From positions 84,049 through 148,048 of the forward strand of contig UCKM01000019.1 of the NCBI GenBank assembly GCA_900473175.1: a stretch of 64,000 bases of DNA. The letters are read 5' to 3'. The position numbers were made by a program, and so were the translations under genes. Shown here one piece after another: positions 1 through 9,148 of this stretch; position 1 is the stretch's first letter, and every line of letters starts with the position of its first letter. The notes under the pieces were generated by a model. That model made no database searches. It was not told where the DNA came from and worked only from the letters and a program-made list of their open reading frames with translations. This DNA is from Hyphomicrobiales bacterium (GTDB lineage Bacteria > Pseudomonadota > Alphaproteobacteria > Rhizobiales > Rhizobiaceae).

Positions 1-406
1 CGCCGGCATCAAGCATATCGCCCGAAAATGTCTCCGGTATGTCTGGACCTTCGGCGCTGATAACCAGTTCCCCGTTCTCATCGAGCGGCAAGCGCGCCAG
101 GCGCGAATCCTCCGGGACGAAGATCGTATCGATCTCCGCGTCGATCTTTGCATCGATGGGATCCGTCGTCACCACGCAAAGCTGGACGATATCGGCGCGG
201 ACCGATCCGCGAACCCGCACGCCGTCCTTCTTCCAGGGAGCAATCAAAAGCTCGGCCTTGAAGGATTTGACATCCTCAAGATCGTGAAAATCACGCAGCG
301 CCTCGCGCTCGCGCGCATTCGCCTCGATCTTTATGGTCAGGCCCTTCAGGGGGAGCCGCTGTACCGAGACAGGATAGCTCAATGTTCCGTCTGTATTCCT
401 AGTCAT
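1..406 (-). CDS. DUF177 (YceD-family) domain protein, 3' end cut off by the window
   Basis: A continuous minus-strand reading frame starts at an ATG at 404-406, behind a GAGGAGG ribosome binding site, and runs off the left edge after 135 codons. Residues about 75-100 carry the family pattern VQLCVVTTDPI followed by IFVPEDSRLA, which fits the DUF177/YceD family. Bacterial members often sit beside rpmF or plsX and have been linked to 23S rRNA maturation in some lineages. The gene follows the Cbp3-like gene with a gap of only 14 bases, so both probably share a transcript. The function in this organism is unproven. Confidence 0.8.
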   Translation of the reverse strand, partial: MTRNTDGTLSYPVSVQRLPLKGLTIKIEANAREREALRDFHDLEDVKSFKAELLIAPWKKDGVRVRGSVRADIVQLCVVTTDPIDAKIDAEIDTIFVPEDSRLARLPLDENGELVISAEGPDIPETFSGDMLDAG

Positions 407-420
407 CAAGCTGCCTCCTC

Positions 421-978
421 TCACAGTGGCGATGATTGCGTTTCGGCGGCATCCGGAAATGTCACCTTGCCGCTTGCAATCATATCATCTGTTTGGCCTT
501 CAAGATGTCCGACTGTCCGCATCACGTAATTTGCGAGGACGGACGCACCGGTCCAACCTTCCTTGTCCGGCTGGATATTGCGGGCAAGCGCCGCCGTAAG
601 TGCCGCATGATCATTGTCTTCGAGAGCCTTGTCATAGGATTCAACGCGTCCGTAGAACATGCGGGCGAGCTTCTTCATGCGCTTCGGCACGCCCGAATCA
701 CCAATGCCGAGTTCGCGCAGGGAATGGTCGACATCCCTGAAAAACTCGTCCGTCACCTCCTGGCCGATCGATTTGAGGGCTCCAGTGCGGCCCTTGATCC
801 GGCGGATGAACAGGAAAACGTGCAGCGACAGCATTTCATAGCGGCCCAGCGGCGAATCCTGGACATCAAGATTGGAATAAAAATAGGGCTGCCGCGCCGC
901 CGCCACGATCGCATCGTAGAGGGCAATGGTAATCGCCTCATTTGCTTTGGCCTTGCGGCTAAATAGACTGAGAATCAT
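421..978 (-). CDS. Ubiquinol-cytochrome c chaperone (Cbp3/UQCC1-like) family protein
   Basis: The product is 185 residues and lies in the Ubiq_cyt_C_chap family, related to the mitochondrial Cbp3/UQCC1 factors that assist cytochrome b and bc1-complex assembly. Recognisable parts are the N-terminal helical segment with AIVAAARQPYFYSNLDVQDS and the later stretch LSLHVFLFIRR followed by TDEFFRDVDHSLRELGIGD. The ATG at 976-978 gives the conserved N terminus (MILSLFSRKAKANE). An upstream ATG at 1023 would add 15 poorly conserved residues. It is transcribed away from bamE and toward the DUF177 gene. The assembly role is family knowledge and is inferred here. Confidence 0.85.
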   Translation of the reverse strand: MILSLFSRKAKANEAITIALYDAIVAAARQPYFYSNLDVQDSPLGRYEMLSLHVFLFIRRIKGRTGALKSIGQEVTDEFFRDVDHSLRELGIGDSGVPKRMKKLARMFYGRVESYDKALEDNDHAALTAALARNIQPDKEGWTGASVLANYVMRTVGHLEGQTDDMIASGKVTFPDAAETQSSPL

Positions 979-1091
979 AGAGTTGTGCCTTAACTTGAGT
1001 CTTCCTTGCAGCATGGTTGGCATGTTGCATCGGACATCAAGGTGGTTTACCGAAGTTCTGCGGGCAGCGAAAGACTTGCGCCCAGATTGTA

Positions 1092-1625
1092 ATGGAGATG
1101 TCGTTGCTGCAGCGGATTTTCAAGATCGACCGTTCACGGGAATTCCTTCTCGCCGGAACACTAATTTTAGCCGCTGGACTTACTGGTTGCAAAACCGCCG
1201 ACCTCGATCCATCGGAGACAATAACGCAAGGTTATGTGCTTGATCAGAAGGCGCTGGACTTCGTTCCGGTGGGTTCAAGCCGCGAGCAGGTCATCCTCTC
1301 GCTCGGCAGTCCCTCGACCACTGCAACGTTCGACAACGAGGTGTTCTACTATATTTCGCAGAAGCGTCAGCGCTCTGTCGCGTTCATGATGCCGAAGGTA
1401 ACGGATCGCCGTATCCTGGCTGTCTATTTCGACAAGGACGGCAAGGTTTCCAGCATTTCCAACTACGGATTGCAGGACGGCAAGGTATTCGACTTCATTT
1501 CCCGCACCACACCGACAGGCGGCAAGGACCTCTCCTTCCTCGGTCAGATGCTGCAAGGTGTCAGCAAGACGCCGAGCTCGATACCCGGTGCAGGCCGCAC
1601 GCCGACCGGCGGCGCGCCTGACTAA
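1092..1625 (+). CDS. bamE: Outer membrane protein assembly factor BamE (SmpA/OmlA lipoprotein)
   Basis: This is a 177-residue lipoprotein precursor. The signal segment ends in a lipobox (LTGC, residues about 30-33), so the mature protein should be anchored in the outer membrane, where BamE supports the BamA barrel-folding machine. The SmpA/OmlA fold is visible: VPVGSSREQVILSLGSPS, then a strand containing FYYISQKRQRSVAFMMPK, then a second strand ILAVYFDKDGKVSSI. The C-terminal Pro/Gly/Thr tail is typical of rhizobial members. Start codons at 1092 and 1098 are both possible. It is divergent from the Cbp3-like gene. Confidence 0.9.
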   Translation: MEMSLLQRIFKIDRSREFLLAGTLILAAGLTGCKTADLDPSETITQGYVLDQKALDFVPVGSSREQVILSLGSPSTTATFDNEVFYYISQKRQRSVAFMMPKVTDRRILAVYFDKDGKVSSISNYGLQDGKVFDFISRTTPTGGKDLSFLGQMLQGVSKTPSSIPGAGRTPTGGAPD

Positions 1626-2075
1626 GCCGCTAATAAGTCAGGCTGCATAGGACTCCTCGCCGGGAAGGCGAGAAGCATGGGTAAAGGCAATGCCCATGCG
1701 TCGCCACGTGTGAATTTGCGGCTCGGATTTGGACGAAACAGCGACGGCCTTGATTGCGCACTGACGATGCAGCGCGTTTGACGCACGCGATGATCATATT
1801 CAAGCTGTACATTCCCGACCTTGCCACAACCATTAGCAATCATCGATTGTATATTTTAGATATTTTCAAGTAATTTTCAGAAAAATTATCAACTATCGAT
1901 AGTGCTTTTCGATTGTAATAATTGCTATCGCCTATTGTTCCATAGTATTATTGCAATTCTGAAACTCTACGAATTACAATCTACTGAAAGGTCTGCATGC
2001 GAGCAAGATTCGCTGCGCCAGTCGATTGGGCTCAGATCGTCGAGCAGGCCGAACATCGCAAGCGGTGGATGGCAC
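1626..2075. other. AT-rich intergenic region upstream of the autotransporter locus
   Basis: This 450-base gap holds no convincing gene. From about 1830 to 1990 it is markedly richer in A+T than its surroundings. It contains a perfect 12-base palindrome, ACTATCGATAGT, at 1892-1903. In alphaproteobacteria such AT-rich leaders before surface-protein genes are typical targets of MucR/Ros-type silencers, but no specific site can be assigned from sequence alone. Confidence 0.5.
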
Positions 2076-2843
2076 ATGTCCGTCAACGACGACCTGACCT
2101 ACAAAGTGAACCATCAGCGCAATCGACAATATTTGATCCACCGCGTTAAATTCGCACACGCCCTGACGACGGTGAGCCTGTTTATCCTGCCACTGGGCCA
2201 AGAGGCGCATGCGGGCTCCTGTGGTGCAGTGGGTAATGGCCGTTTCTATTGCCTGGGCGTGGCAACGCCTTCTGACCAACAGCAAAACATCTACGCAATC
2301 GCTCCGATCACCGTTGACGCCCCTACAGGGTTCAGTATTTCGGCGGGGCCGGCGGATGTGGGGATCAGCATCGGCGGACAGTCTGGCGTTACTTATAATG
2401 TCGGACGCGGAACCACGGTCTCAGGGGGTATCGGAGGCCTATTCATCAGGAACGCCTCTGGTGACATGAAGGTGACGACTGGGAACGTTAGCGCAGTCAA
2501 TACTGCTCGATCGCTCAGCGACGCCATCAACATCGGGAATAGTGGCACCGGTTCGACTTTCCTCGATACGACAGCTGGCACCGTCACTGCGACCGGCAGC
2601 GGAATACTGCTCCAGACAAGCGATACCGCTGGCGCGATTACAGTCAAGACCGGCGATGTACACGGTGGGGCATCTGCGGCACTGAATATCGCGACACCCA
2701 GTAATGCCGACATCACGATCGACACGAGCAAAGGCAGTATTACCTCTGGAACCGACGGCATTCACGTGCAAAGCGGTGGCGGCAGAATTTCGGCGACGGT
2801 TGGCGACGTGGCCAGCGATGGGCAGGCCAACGCTGTGCATTGA
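2076..2843 (+). pseudogene. Autotransporter, 5' fragment (signal peptide and start of passenger)
   Basis: The frame opens at ATG 2076 after a GGTGGATGG purine stretch. It encodes an unusually long N terminus with a hydrophobic signal (about residues 27-47, ending near EAHAGSC), then Gly/Ser/Thr-rich beta-helix-type passenger sequence with repeated V-T-G-D/T-S motifs. It stops at TGA 2841-2843. The downstream frame (2840-5035) continues the same repeat style in the -1 frame and carries the C-terminal barrel. Adding one base at about 2840 would join ...GQANAVH to INKGTGTSDIT without loss of the repeat pattern. I read this as a one-base deletion in a once continuous gene of about 985 codons, or as a sequencing error. 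Confidence 0.75.
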
Positions 2844-5035
2844 TAAACAAAGGCACCGGAACATCGGATATTACCGTTTTAAGTAATGCAACGGTGATGG
2901 GAGGCGCGGCAGGCATTTCGATCGCCGGCGGAGCGGCAGACGCAATCACCGTGCAAAGCGGCGCCACAGTCAAAAATTCATCAGACCGCAGCTTCGACTT
3001 GGCCATCAGCGCCGGTGGCGGAGGGACGGCAACCTTGCAGAATGACGGGACAATTATCGGCACTGTTGTCCTCGACTATTTGAATGCCCCCAAGACCAAT
3101 GCACAGTTTTTCAACCGGGGCACCTGGAACCCCGCAGGTGGCATCAGTGTCATAGGCGGCGGAACGGACGGATTTATCGACAATAGCGGCATACTTATTG
3201 GCGCGTATAATAAGGCAAGGGCAGAATACACCACCATCCACCGGGTCGGCACATTTATTAACTCTGGCGTAGTCACGTTGCAGGACGGCCACGGCGGTGA
3301 CACGCTGGTAATCGACGGCGATTACCGCGGCATGGGCGGCATCATCAAACTCGATACGGCGTTGGGCACGGACACTTCCCCGACCGACCTTCTCATGATC
3401 AATGGCGGTGTATCCGGTACGACCACGCTTGCCATCGCTAACATCGGCGGCTCAGGCGCGAAAACGGCGACCGACGGCATCAAGGTAATCCAGGTAAAAG
3501 GCGAGGCGCTGGCCAACGCCTTCAGCCTCGCCTCCGCCGTTTCAATCGGAGCGTTCGACTACAATCTCTTCCGCGGCGGCGTTGCCACCGACGCCGCGAA
3601 TCAGAACTGGTATCTGCGATCGACGGGGAAAGTTTCGCCCTCTGCGCAGACCACAACTCCCTTGCCACAAGTTATAACATCATTAACCAACGCCACACTT
3701 GGCACCTCCGACAATCGCAATGAGGGCCGCATCGAAATCGCCCCAACGCCTGGGCCAGGCCCGGAAACCTTGACGCCAGTGGTGGAGGGCGCAGTGCCCC
3801 ATGCGACACTACCGGGCGAGGCGCAGGTATCCCCCGGACAATCCTTTGTATTCGAGGGGCATATGAACCCCGCACCCTCTACGGTTGGTGGTGGCAGCGC
3901 CACGTTTAGTGGAACAGTCCCCGGTGCTGCCGGTGCGGTTTCGACGGGTGATGAAATCAGTCACGGCGGGACATTGGCCGAACCAAAGCCGTCGCCTGCC
4001 AGCGGGGACGCGGGAAACTCGGTTGCAGGGCATGGCACCGCCACTTTGGCCCCGGCGGCGACTGGCAATCGCGTGACGCCTTCCACACAAACTGGGACAG
4101 GTGCTGCGCGGACAGATGCATGCACCAGCGGGAATCCGTGTCAGGGTTATGAAGCAAAACTTGGAACCAACGGGGTTGGCGGACCCGTGCTTGGCGGGTC
4201 AGGCTTTTGGGCGAGAGCAAGTGGGCAATACGGCGCTTATGATCCAAAATCCGGCTCGCCATATAAGCAGCGCATCGGTTTTATCGAAGCCGGCTATGAG
4301 AGCGTCGCGTACGAAAGTGAGGCAGGACTCATTACGTTGGGCGGTTATGGCACTTTCGGCTACGCGCATGTCGACATAAACCTGTCACCAGATCCCGTCA
4401 CGGGAGCCGCGCGCGGCAAGGGCCAGATCGACGTGACCGGATATGGGGTGGGCGTCGACGCCACCTGGTACGGCCACAATGGCTTCTACGCAGACGGCGT
4501 TGGGCAGTTTACCTGGTATTCCAACGAACTTTCCAACAATATAAGCGGTAGTGATAGCGGCTGGTCGACAGCCCTCAGCCTGGAGGTCGGCAAACGCATC
4601 GATCTCGGAGCCGAATGGGCCCTGACCCCGCGCTTGCAGCTTGCCTGGACCCACGCCGATTTTTCCGATTTCACCGACCAGCATGGCTCGCTTTCCCGGC
4701 TCGACAACGGTGACAATCTGGAAGGCCATGCAGGGCTGCAGCTGGAAAAGCGCTCGAGCTGGCAGGGCAACGACGGTGTCTGGAAGCAAATGCGACTCTA
4801 CGGGCGGGCGAGCTTGAGTTACGAGTTCCTCGAGGGATTATCGATCGCATTCGATGATACAGTGCTCAAGCAAGATGGCGAAAAATTGTGGGGCGACGTT
4901 GGCTTCGGAGCCACCTATGCCTGGAACAATCGCTGGAGCCTTTACGCCGAGGCAAATTATTCCACTGCCCTCTCAGGAAATGCCGGGGGAAATTATACGG
5001 TGCGCGGCGCTGCCGGCATCGGCTACAAGTGGTGA
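2840..5035 (+). pseudogene. Autotransporter, 3' fragment (passenger remainder, linker and beta-barrel)
   Basis: This open frame of 731 codons begins only with a TTG inside the overlap and has no signal peptide of its own, so it could not be exported alone. It contains more passenger repeats, then a Pro/Gly/Thr-rich linker (about 3640-4090) with a Cys pair (CTSGNPC). It ends in an autotransporter beta-barrel (about 4180-5035) showing the alternating pattern FWARASGQYGAYD and the terminal strand GAAGIGYKW, with a final aromatic residue as barrel assembly requires. It is followed 16 bases later by a strong terminator. In an intact form the protein would be a type V secreted surface protein (adhesin or enzyme unknown). 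Confidence 0.75.
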
Positions 5036-5051
5036 TCGCGCCTGTTCCATT

Positions 5052-5087
5052 AAAAAACCCGCGAACAGACTTGTTCGCGGGTTTTTT
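5052..5087. terminator. Bidirectional rho-independent terminator between autotransporter and hppA
   Basis: A perfect stem, AAAAAACCCGCGAACA at 5052-5067 pairing with TGTTCGCGGGTTTTTT at 5072-5087, has a four-base loop. It has A and T tracts on both sides, so it can end both convergent genes (autotransporter on plus, hppA on minus). Confidence 0.93.
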
Positions 5088-5104
5088 CAATCGCCTGACG
5101 AACC

Positions 5105-7258
5105 CTAGTGCGCCAATACGGCCAGGAGCAGCAGGGCGACGATATTGGTGATCTTGATTGCCGGATTGACCGCAGGACCTGCCGTGTCCTTGTAAGGATC
5201 GCCAACCGTATCGCCAGTGACGGAGGCCTTGTGCGCTTCCGACCCCTTCATGTGCCGCGTGCCGTCCTTGCCGACAAAACCGTCCTCGAAGGATTTCTTG
5301 GCATTATCCCAGGCGCCGCCGCCTGAGGTCATCGAAATGGCAACAAAAATGCCATTGATAATGACGCCGAGGAGCGATGCGCCGAGCGCCGCAAAGGCGG
5401 AAGCCTTCGAGCCGGAAATCAGCAGCACGCCGAAATAGACGACGATAGGCGCCAGGACCGGCAGCAACGAGGGCACCACCATTTCCTTGATCGCTGCGCG
5501 GGTAAGTATGTCGACGGCGCGCGCATAGTCAGGCCGTTCCGTGCCCAGCATGATGCCTGGCTTTTCGCGGAATTGCCGGCGCACTTCTTCAACCACCGAA
5601 CCCGCCGCACGGCCAACGGCTGTCATCGCGATACCCCCGAAGAGGTAGGGAATGAGACCGCCGAAGATGAGGCCTGCCACGACATAGGGATTGGACAATT
5701 CAAACGAGATCGCACCGATGCCCTTGAAATAGGAGAATGCGGTGGCACCTTCCTTGTTGGCCTCGCTGATGAAGAATTGGAGATCATTGGAATAGGCGGC
5801 AAAAAGCACCAGCGCACCAAGGCCCGCCGACCCGATTGCATAGCCTTTGGTGACGGCCTTGGTGGTATTACCCACCGCATCGAGCGCATCTGTGGACTTG
5901 CGCACGTCGGGGTCTAGGCCCGCCATTTCGGCAATGCCGCCGGCATTGTCTGTGACCGGCCCGAATGCGTCGAGCGCGACGATCATGCCGGCAATGCCCA
6001 GCATGGCCGTGACAGCGATACCGGTGCCGAACAGGCCGGCAAGCTGGAAGGTGGAGATGATGCCGCCAACGATGACCAGCGCCGGCAGTGCGGTGGATTC
6101 GAGCGATACCGCTAGTCCCTGGATCACATTGGTGCCGTGACCGGTGATCGACGCCTGCGCGATCGAGTTGACCGGGCGTTTGTTGGTGCCGGTATAATAT
6201 TCCGTGATGACCACGATCAGGCCAGTAACGATAAGGCCGACAATGCCGCAGATGAAGAGGTTGGTTCCGGTAATGACTTTACCGGCAACGGTCCCGATCT
6301 CGCCCCAGCCGACGGTCATCGAGGTTGCAATGCCAAGGCCGACGATGGACAGGAGGCCCGTAACGATCAGGCCCTTGTAGAGCGCGCCCATGATCGAATT
6401 GTTGGCCCCAAGCTTGACGAAGAATGTGCCTGCAATCGACGTGATGATGCAGGTGCCGCAAATAGCCAATGGATAAAGAATAACCTGGCCAAGCACGGGG
6501 GTTGCGCCAAAGAAGATCGCGGCCAGCACCATCGTAGCGACAATCGTCACCGCATAGGTTTCGAACAGGTCAGCCGCCATGCCGGCGCAATCGCCAACAT
6601 TATCGCCAACATTGTCCGCAATCGTCGCCGGATTGCGCGGATCATCCTCGGGAATTCCCGCCTCGACCTTGCCGACGAGGTCACCGCCGACATCAGCGCC
6701 TTTTGTGAAGATACCGCCGCCAAGGCGGGCAAAGATGGAGATGAGGGAGGCGCCGAAGCCAAGGGAGACAAGTGCGTCAATGACAACGCGATCGGCGGCA
6801 CCGTGGCCCATCGGTCCGGTCAGAACCCAGAAGTAAACCGATACGCCAAGCAATGCGAGACCAGCGACGAGCATGCCGGTGATGGCGCCTGACTTGAAAG
6901 CGATTTCAAGGCCAGCTGCGAGACTGCGGGAGGCGGCCTGTGCCGTGCGCACATTGGCACGGACGGAAACATGCATGCCGATGAAACCGGCAAGTCCGGA
7001 CAGAACCGCGCCGATCATAAAGCCGATTGCTGCTGTTGCGGCAAGGAGGTACCAGACAGCGATGAATACGACCACGCCGACCATGGCGATCGTGGTGTAC
7101 TGACGTGTGAGATAGGCCTGTGCGCCCTCGCGGATTGCACCTGCGATTTCTTGCATGCGTGCATTGCCCTGGTCCGCCGCGAGCACCGACTTGGTGGCCC
7201 AGATAGCGTAAACGACAGACAGCAGACCGCAGGCAATGACCAGAAACAGTATTGTCAT
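5105..7258 (-). CDS. hppA: K+-independent membrane-bound proton-translocating pyrophosphatase
   Basis: The 717-residue product is a polytopic inner-membrane protein of about 16 helices that couples hydrolysis of pyrophosphate to proton export. The substrate-binding signature [20 protein letters not shown] is present near residues 188-208, followed by [17 protein letters not shown]. The second acidic cluster [17 protein letters not shown] occurs in the C-terminal half. The sequence [10 protein letters not shown] has Lys where K+-dependent enzymes have Ala, and Thr three residues later. That is the hallmark of the K+-independent H+-pumping subclass known from Rhodospirillum and rhizobia. It is monocistronic, with its own leader and terminator. 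Confidence 0.97.
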   Translation of the reverse strand: MTILFLVIACGLLSVVYAIWATKSVLAADQGNARMQEIAGAIREGAQAYLTRQYTTIAMVGVVVFIAVWYLLAATAAIGFMIGAVLSGLAGFIGMHVSVRANVRTAQAASRSLAAGLEIAFKSGAITGMLVAGLALLGVSVYFWVLTGPMGHGAADRVVIDALVSLGFGASLISIFARLGGGIFTKGADVGGDLVGKVEAGIPEDDPRNPATIADNVGDNVGDCAGMAADLFETYAVTIVATMVLAAIFFGATPVLGQVILYPLAICGTCIITSIAGTFFVKLGANNSIMGALYKGLIVTGLLSIVGLGIATSMTVGWGEIGTVAGKVITGTNLFICGIVGLIVTGLIVVITEYYTGTNKRPVNSIAQASITGHGTNVIQGLAVSLESTALPALVIVGGIISTFQLAGLFGTGIAVTAMLGIAGMIVALDAFGPVTDNAGGIAEMAGLDPDVRKSTDALDAVGNTTKAVTKGYAIGSAGLGALVLFAAYSNDLQFFISEANKEGATAFSYFKGIGAISFELSNPYVVAGLIFGGLIPYLFGGIAMTAVGRAAGSVVEEVRRQFREKPGIMLGTERPDYARAVDILTRAAIKEMVVPSLLPVLAPIVVYFGVLLISGSKASAFAALGASLLGVIINGIFVAISMTSGGGAWDNAKKSFEDGFVGKDGTRHMKGSEAHKASVTGDTVGDPYKDTAGPAVNPAIKITNIVALLLLAVLAH

Positions 7259-7502
7259 GCCACTCCCTCAGATTTTGACCGGAAAACCCCTCCCCGGGTC
7301 AGGTTCGGTACGGCACACTAAATCTGCCAGGCCGGCAGAGACGCGACCGTATGTGTAAGGAGTAACGAAGCAAATGCGAAAACGTCAAGGTCTTTCGTTT
7401 AAGATCAAGACTATAGTCGAGAGTATGACCACGCGGCCGCAGAGATCGGTCTCGTCAGGTCTCGTCAGGAAATGGTTAATTGGCGCGCTGCGTAGTCGGG
7501 TG
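7259..7502 (-). promoter_or_regulatory. hppA upstream leader region with a short hairpin
   Basis: This 244-base gap between nusB and hppA must hold the hppA promoter. The near leader contains a small perfect hairpin (CTGCC AGGCC GGCAG at 7324-7338) and a G/C-rich stretch at 7283-7312. No known riboswitch or sRNA consensus could be recognised, and the promoter elements themselves are not clear. Confidence 0.35.
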
Positions 7503-8009
7503 TCAGCGGCGCGGACCTTTTACACCCTTGCTTTCACCCCGTATCTCAAAGGCAAGCCGGTCGAGGACGGCATTGACGAGCTTGGGTTCGTCGTCGGAAT
7601 AGAAGGCCTTGGCGATGTCGACATATTCCGACACGATGACAGCAGTCGGAACGTCCACCCGATCGCGCAGCTCCCAAATTCCGGCACGAAGGATGGCACG
7701 CAACGTCGAATCGAGGCGCGAAAGCGGCCAATCTTCCATCAGGGCCTGGCGGATCATCGGATCAAGCAATGTCTGTTCTGCAACGACGCCTGAAACAATG
7801 GCGCGAAACCATTGCGGATCCGCATCCAGATACTGCATGCCATCGACTTCCTTGCCGAGGCGGTGAGCCTCGTATTCGGCCACAACCTCCAGGACGCCTG
7901 TGCCCGCAACATCCATTTGATAGAGGGCCTGGACTGCGGCGAGGCGCGCAACGCCGCGCTTGTTGGCGGTTTTCCCGGTTGGGCTACGCCCGTCTTTGGC
8001 GGAAGGCAT
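7503..8009 (-). CDS. nusB: Transcription antitermination factor NusB
   Basis: The product is a 168-residue all-helical RNA-binding protein that joins NusE (S10) in the rRNA antitermination complex at boxA. Family features are [20 protein letters not shown] near the N terminus, [16 protein letters not shown] in the middle, and the highly conserved [27 protein letters not shown]. The ATG at 8007-8009 is chosen because it lies two bases after the ribH stop. A longer frame to 8108 would overlap ribH and is unlike the family. It is the last gene of the ribD-ribE-ribH-nusB run, a conserved coupling in Proteobacteria. Confidence 0.96.
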   Translation of the reverse strand: MPSAKDGRSPTGKTANKRGVARLAAVQALYQMDVAGTGVLEVVAEYEAHRLGKEVDGMQYLDADPQWFRAIVSGVVAEQTLLDPMIRQALMEDWPLSRLDSTLRAILRAGIWELRDRVDVPTAVIVSEYVDIAKAFYSDDEPKLVNAVLDRLAFEIRGESKGVKGPRR

Positions 8010-8011
8010 CG

Positions 8012-8473
8012 TCAAGCTCCAAGCTTTTCCTTGAGGGCGATCATGGTCAAGGCAGCGCGGGCCGCAAATCCACCCTTGTCGCCGTCTTCGCGGCGTGCAC
8101 GCACCCATGCCTGTTCGTCGTTTTCCACAGTCAAAATGCCGTTGCCGATTGCAATGCTCTCATTGACGGCAAGGTCCATCAGCGCACGAGAGGACTCATT
8201 GGCAACGATATCGAAGTGGTAGGTCTCGCCGCGAATGACGGTGCCGAGCGCCACAAAGCCATCATAGTCCTTTCCGCCTTCCACTGCAGCATCGAGCGCA
8301 AAGGAAATAACGGCCGGAACTTCAAGGGCGCCTGGAACAGTTACGACATCATAGGTGGCTTTGGCTTCTTCGAGCGCCAGCTTGGCGCCTGCCAGCAAGG
8401 CGTCGGCGAGATCGTCATAGAATCGTGCTTCCACGATCAGCAGATGTGGCGCATGCGCCTTCTTTTTGGACAT
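8012..8473 (-). CDS. ribH: 6,7-dimethyl-8-ribityllumazine synthase
   Basis: The 153-residue enzyme condenses 5-amino-6-ribitylamino-uracil with 3,4-dihydroxy-2-butanone 4-phosphate to form the direct precursor of riboflavin. The family motifs are in order: an N-terminal strand with [10 protein letters not shown], the phosphate-binding region [31 protein letters not shown] with the catalytic His, and [15 protein letters not shown]. The length matches icosahedral lumazine synthases. The stop is two bases before nusB, so the two are probably translationally coupled. The gap of 50 bases to ribE suggests one riboflavin operon. Confidence 0.97.
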   Translation of the reverse strand: MSKKKAHAPHLLIVEARFYDDLADALLAGAKLALEEAKATYDVVTVPGALEVPAVISFALDAAVEGGKDYDGFVALGTVIRGETYHFDIVANESSRALMDLAVNESIAIGNGILTVENDEQAWVRARREDGDKGGFAARAALTMIALKEKLGA

Positions 8474-8523
8474 GATGGCTCCAAGGGAAAATAAGATGGC
8501 GTTGCCGCCGTTGGTTCAGGGTC

Positions 8524-9138
8524 CTAGGCCGATTTCGGATAATCTGCAAGCCGCGCCGCGTATCTTGCCATCTGATCGATCTCGATATTCACCTTGTCGC
8601 CAACCTTGCGGTCTCCCCATGTCGTCACTTCCAGCGAATGACGGATGAGCAATACATCGAACTCATTGCGGTCGACGCTGTTCACCGTCAACGACGTGCC
8701 ATCAAGAGCAACGGAGCCCTTCTGCGCGATAAACCGGGCAAGCTGCTCTGGCACACGCAGGGTGAAGCGCACGGCGTCGCCCTCGTCTTCACGCTTGATA
8801 ATCTCTGCTATTGCGTCGATGTGACCGGACACGAGATGCCCGCCCATTTCATCACCGAGCTTCAATGAACGTTCGAGATTGATGCGGGTCCCGGTCTTCC
8901 AGCCGGCGATGCTGGTAAGGCGCAGCGCCTCCTCCCAGGCTTCGACTTCAAACCAGCGGGCATTCGAACCCTTTTCAGGAAGGGTCGTGACCGTCAGACA
9001 CACGCCCGAGCAGGCGATGGACGCGCCAATCTCGATCGTTTCCGGGTCGTAATTGGTCTCAACGCGCAGGAGCACACCCTCGTTCAGCGGCTTCACCTGA
9101 CCGATCCGGCCGATATCGGTTACAATTCCTGTAAACAT
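8524..9138 (-). CDS. ribE: Riboflavin synthase, alpha chain
   Basis: The 204-residue enzyme dismutates two molecules of dimethyl-ribityllumazine to riboflavin plus the pyrimidine precursor. It shows the expected internal duplication of two lumazine-binding barrels: MFTGIVTDIGRI with GASIACSGVCLTV in the first half, and GHLVSGHIDAIAEI with GSVALDGTSLTVN in the second. The MFTGIV start at 9136-9138 is the near-invariant family N terminus. The frame extending to 9270 overlaps ribD and is rejected. It lies 10 bases downstream of ribD on the same strand. Confidence 0.97.
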   Translation of the reverse strand: MFTGIVTDIGRIGQVKPLNEGVLLRVETNYDPETIEIGASIACSGVCLTVTTLPEKGSNARWFEVEAWEEALRLTSIAGWKTGTRINLERSLKLGDEMGGHLVSGHIDAIAEIIKREDEGDAVRFTLRVPEQLARFIAQKGSVALDGTSLTVNSVDRNEFDVLLIRHSLEVTTWGDRKVGDKVNIEIDQMARYAARLADYPKSA

Positions 9139-9148
9139 CCGTATTCCT

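Noticed and set aside
2836-2850. Programmed -1 frameshift in the autotransporter
   Set aside because: There is no X XXY YYZ slippery heptamer and no obvious downstream pseudoknot. A mutation or sequencing error is simpler.
7259-7340. SRP-RNA-like motif GGGTCAGGTTCGG on the plus strand near hppA
   Set aside because: It lacks the GGAA tetraloop and the AGCAGC strand of SRP helix 8, so it is not an SRP RNA.
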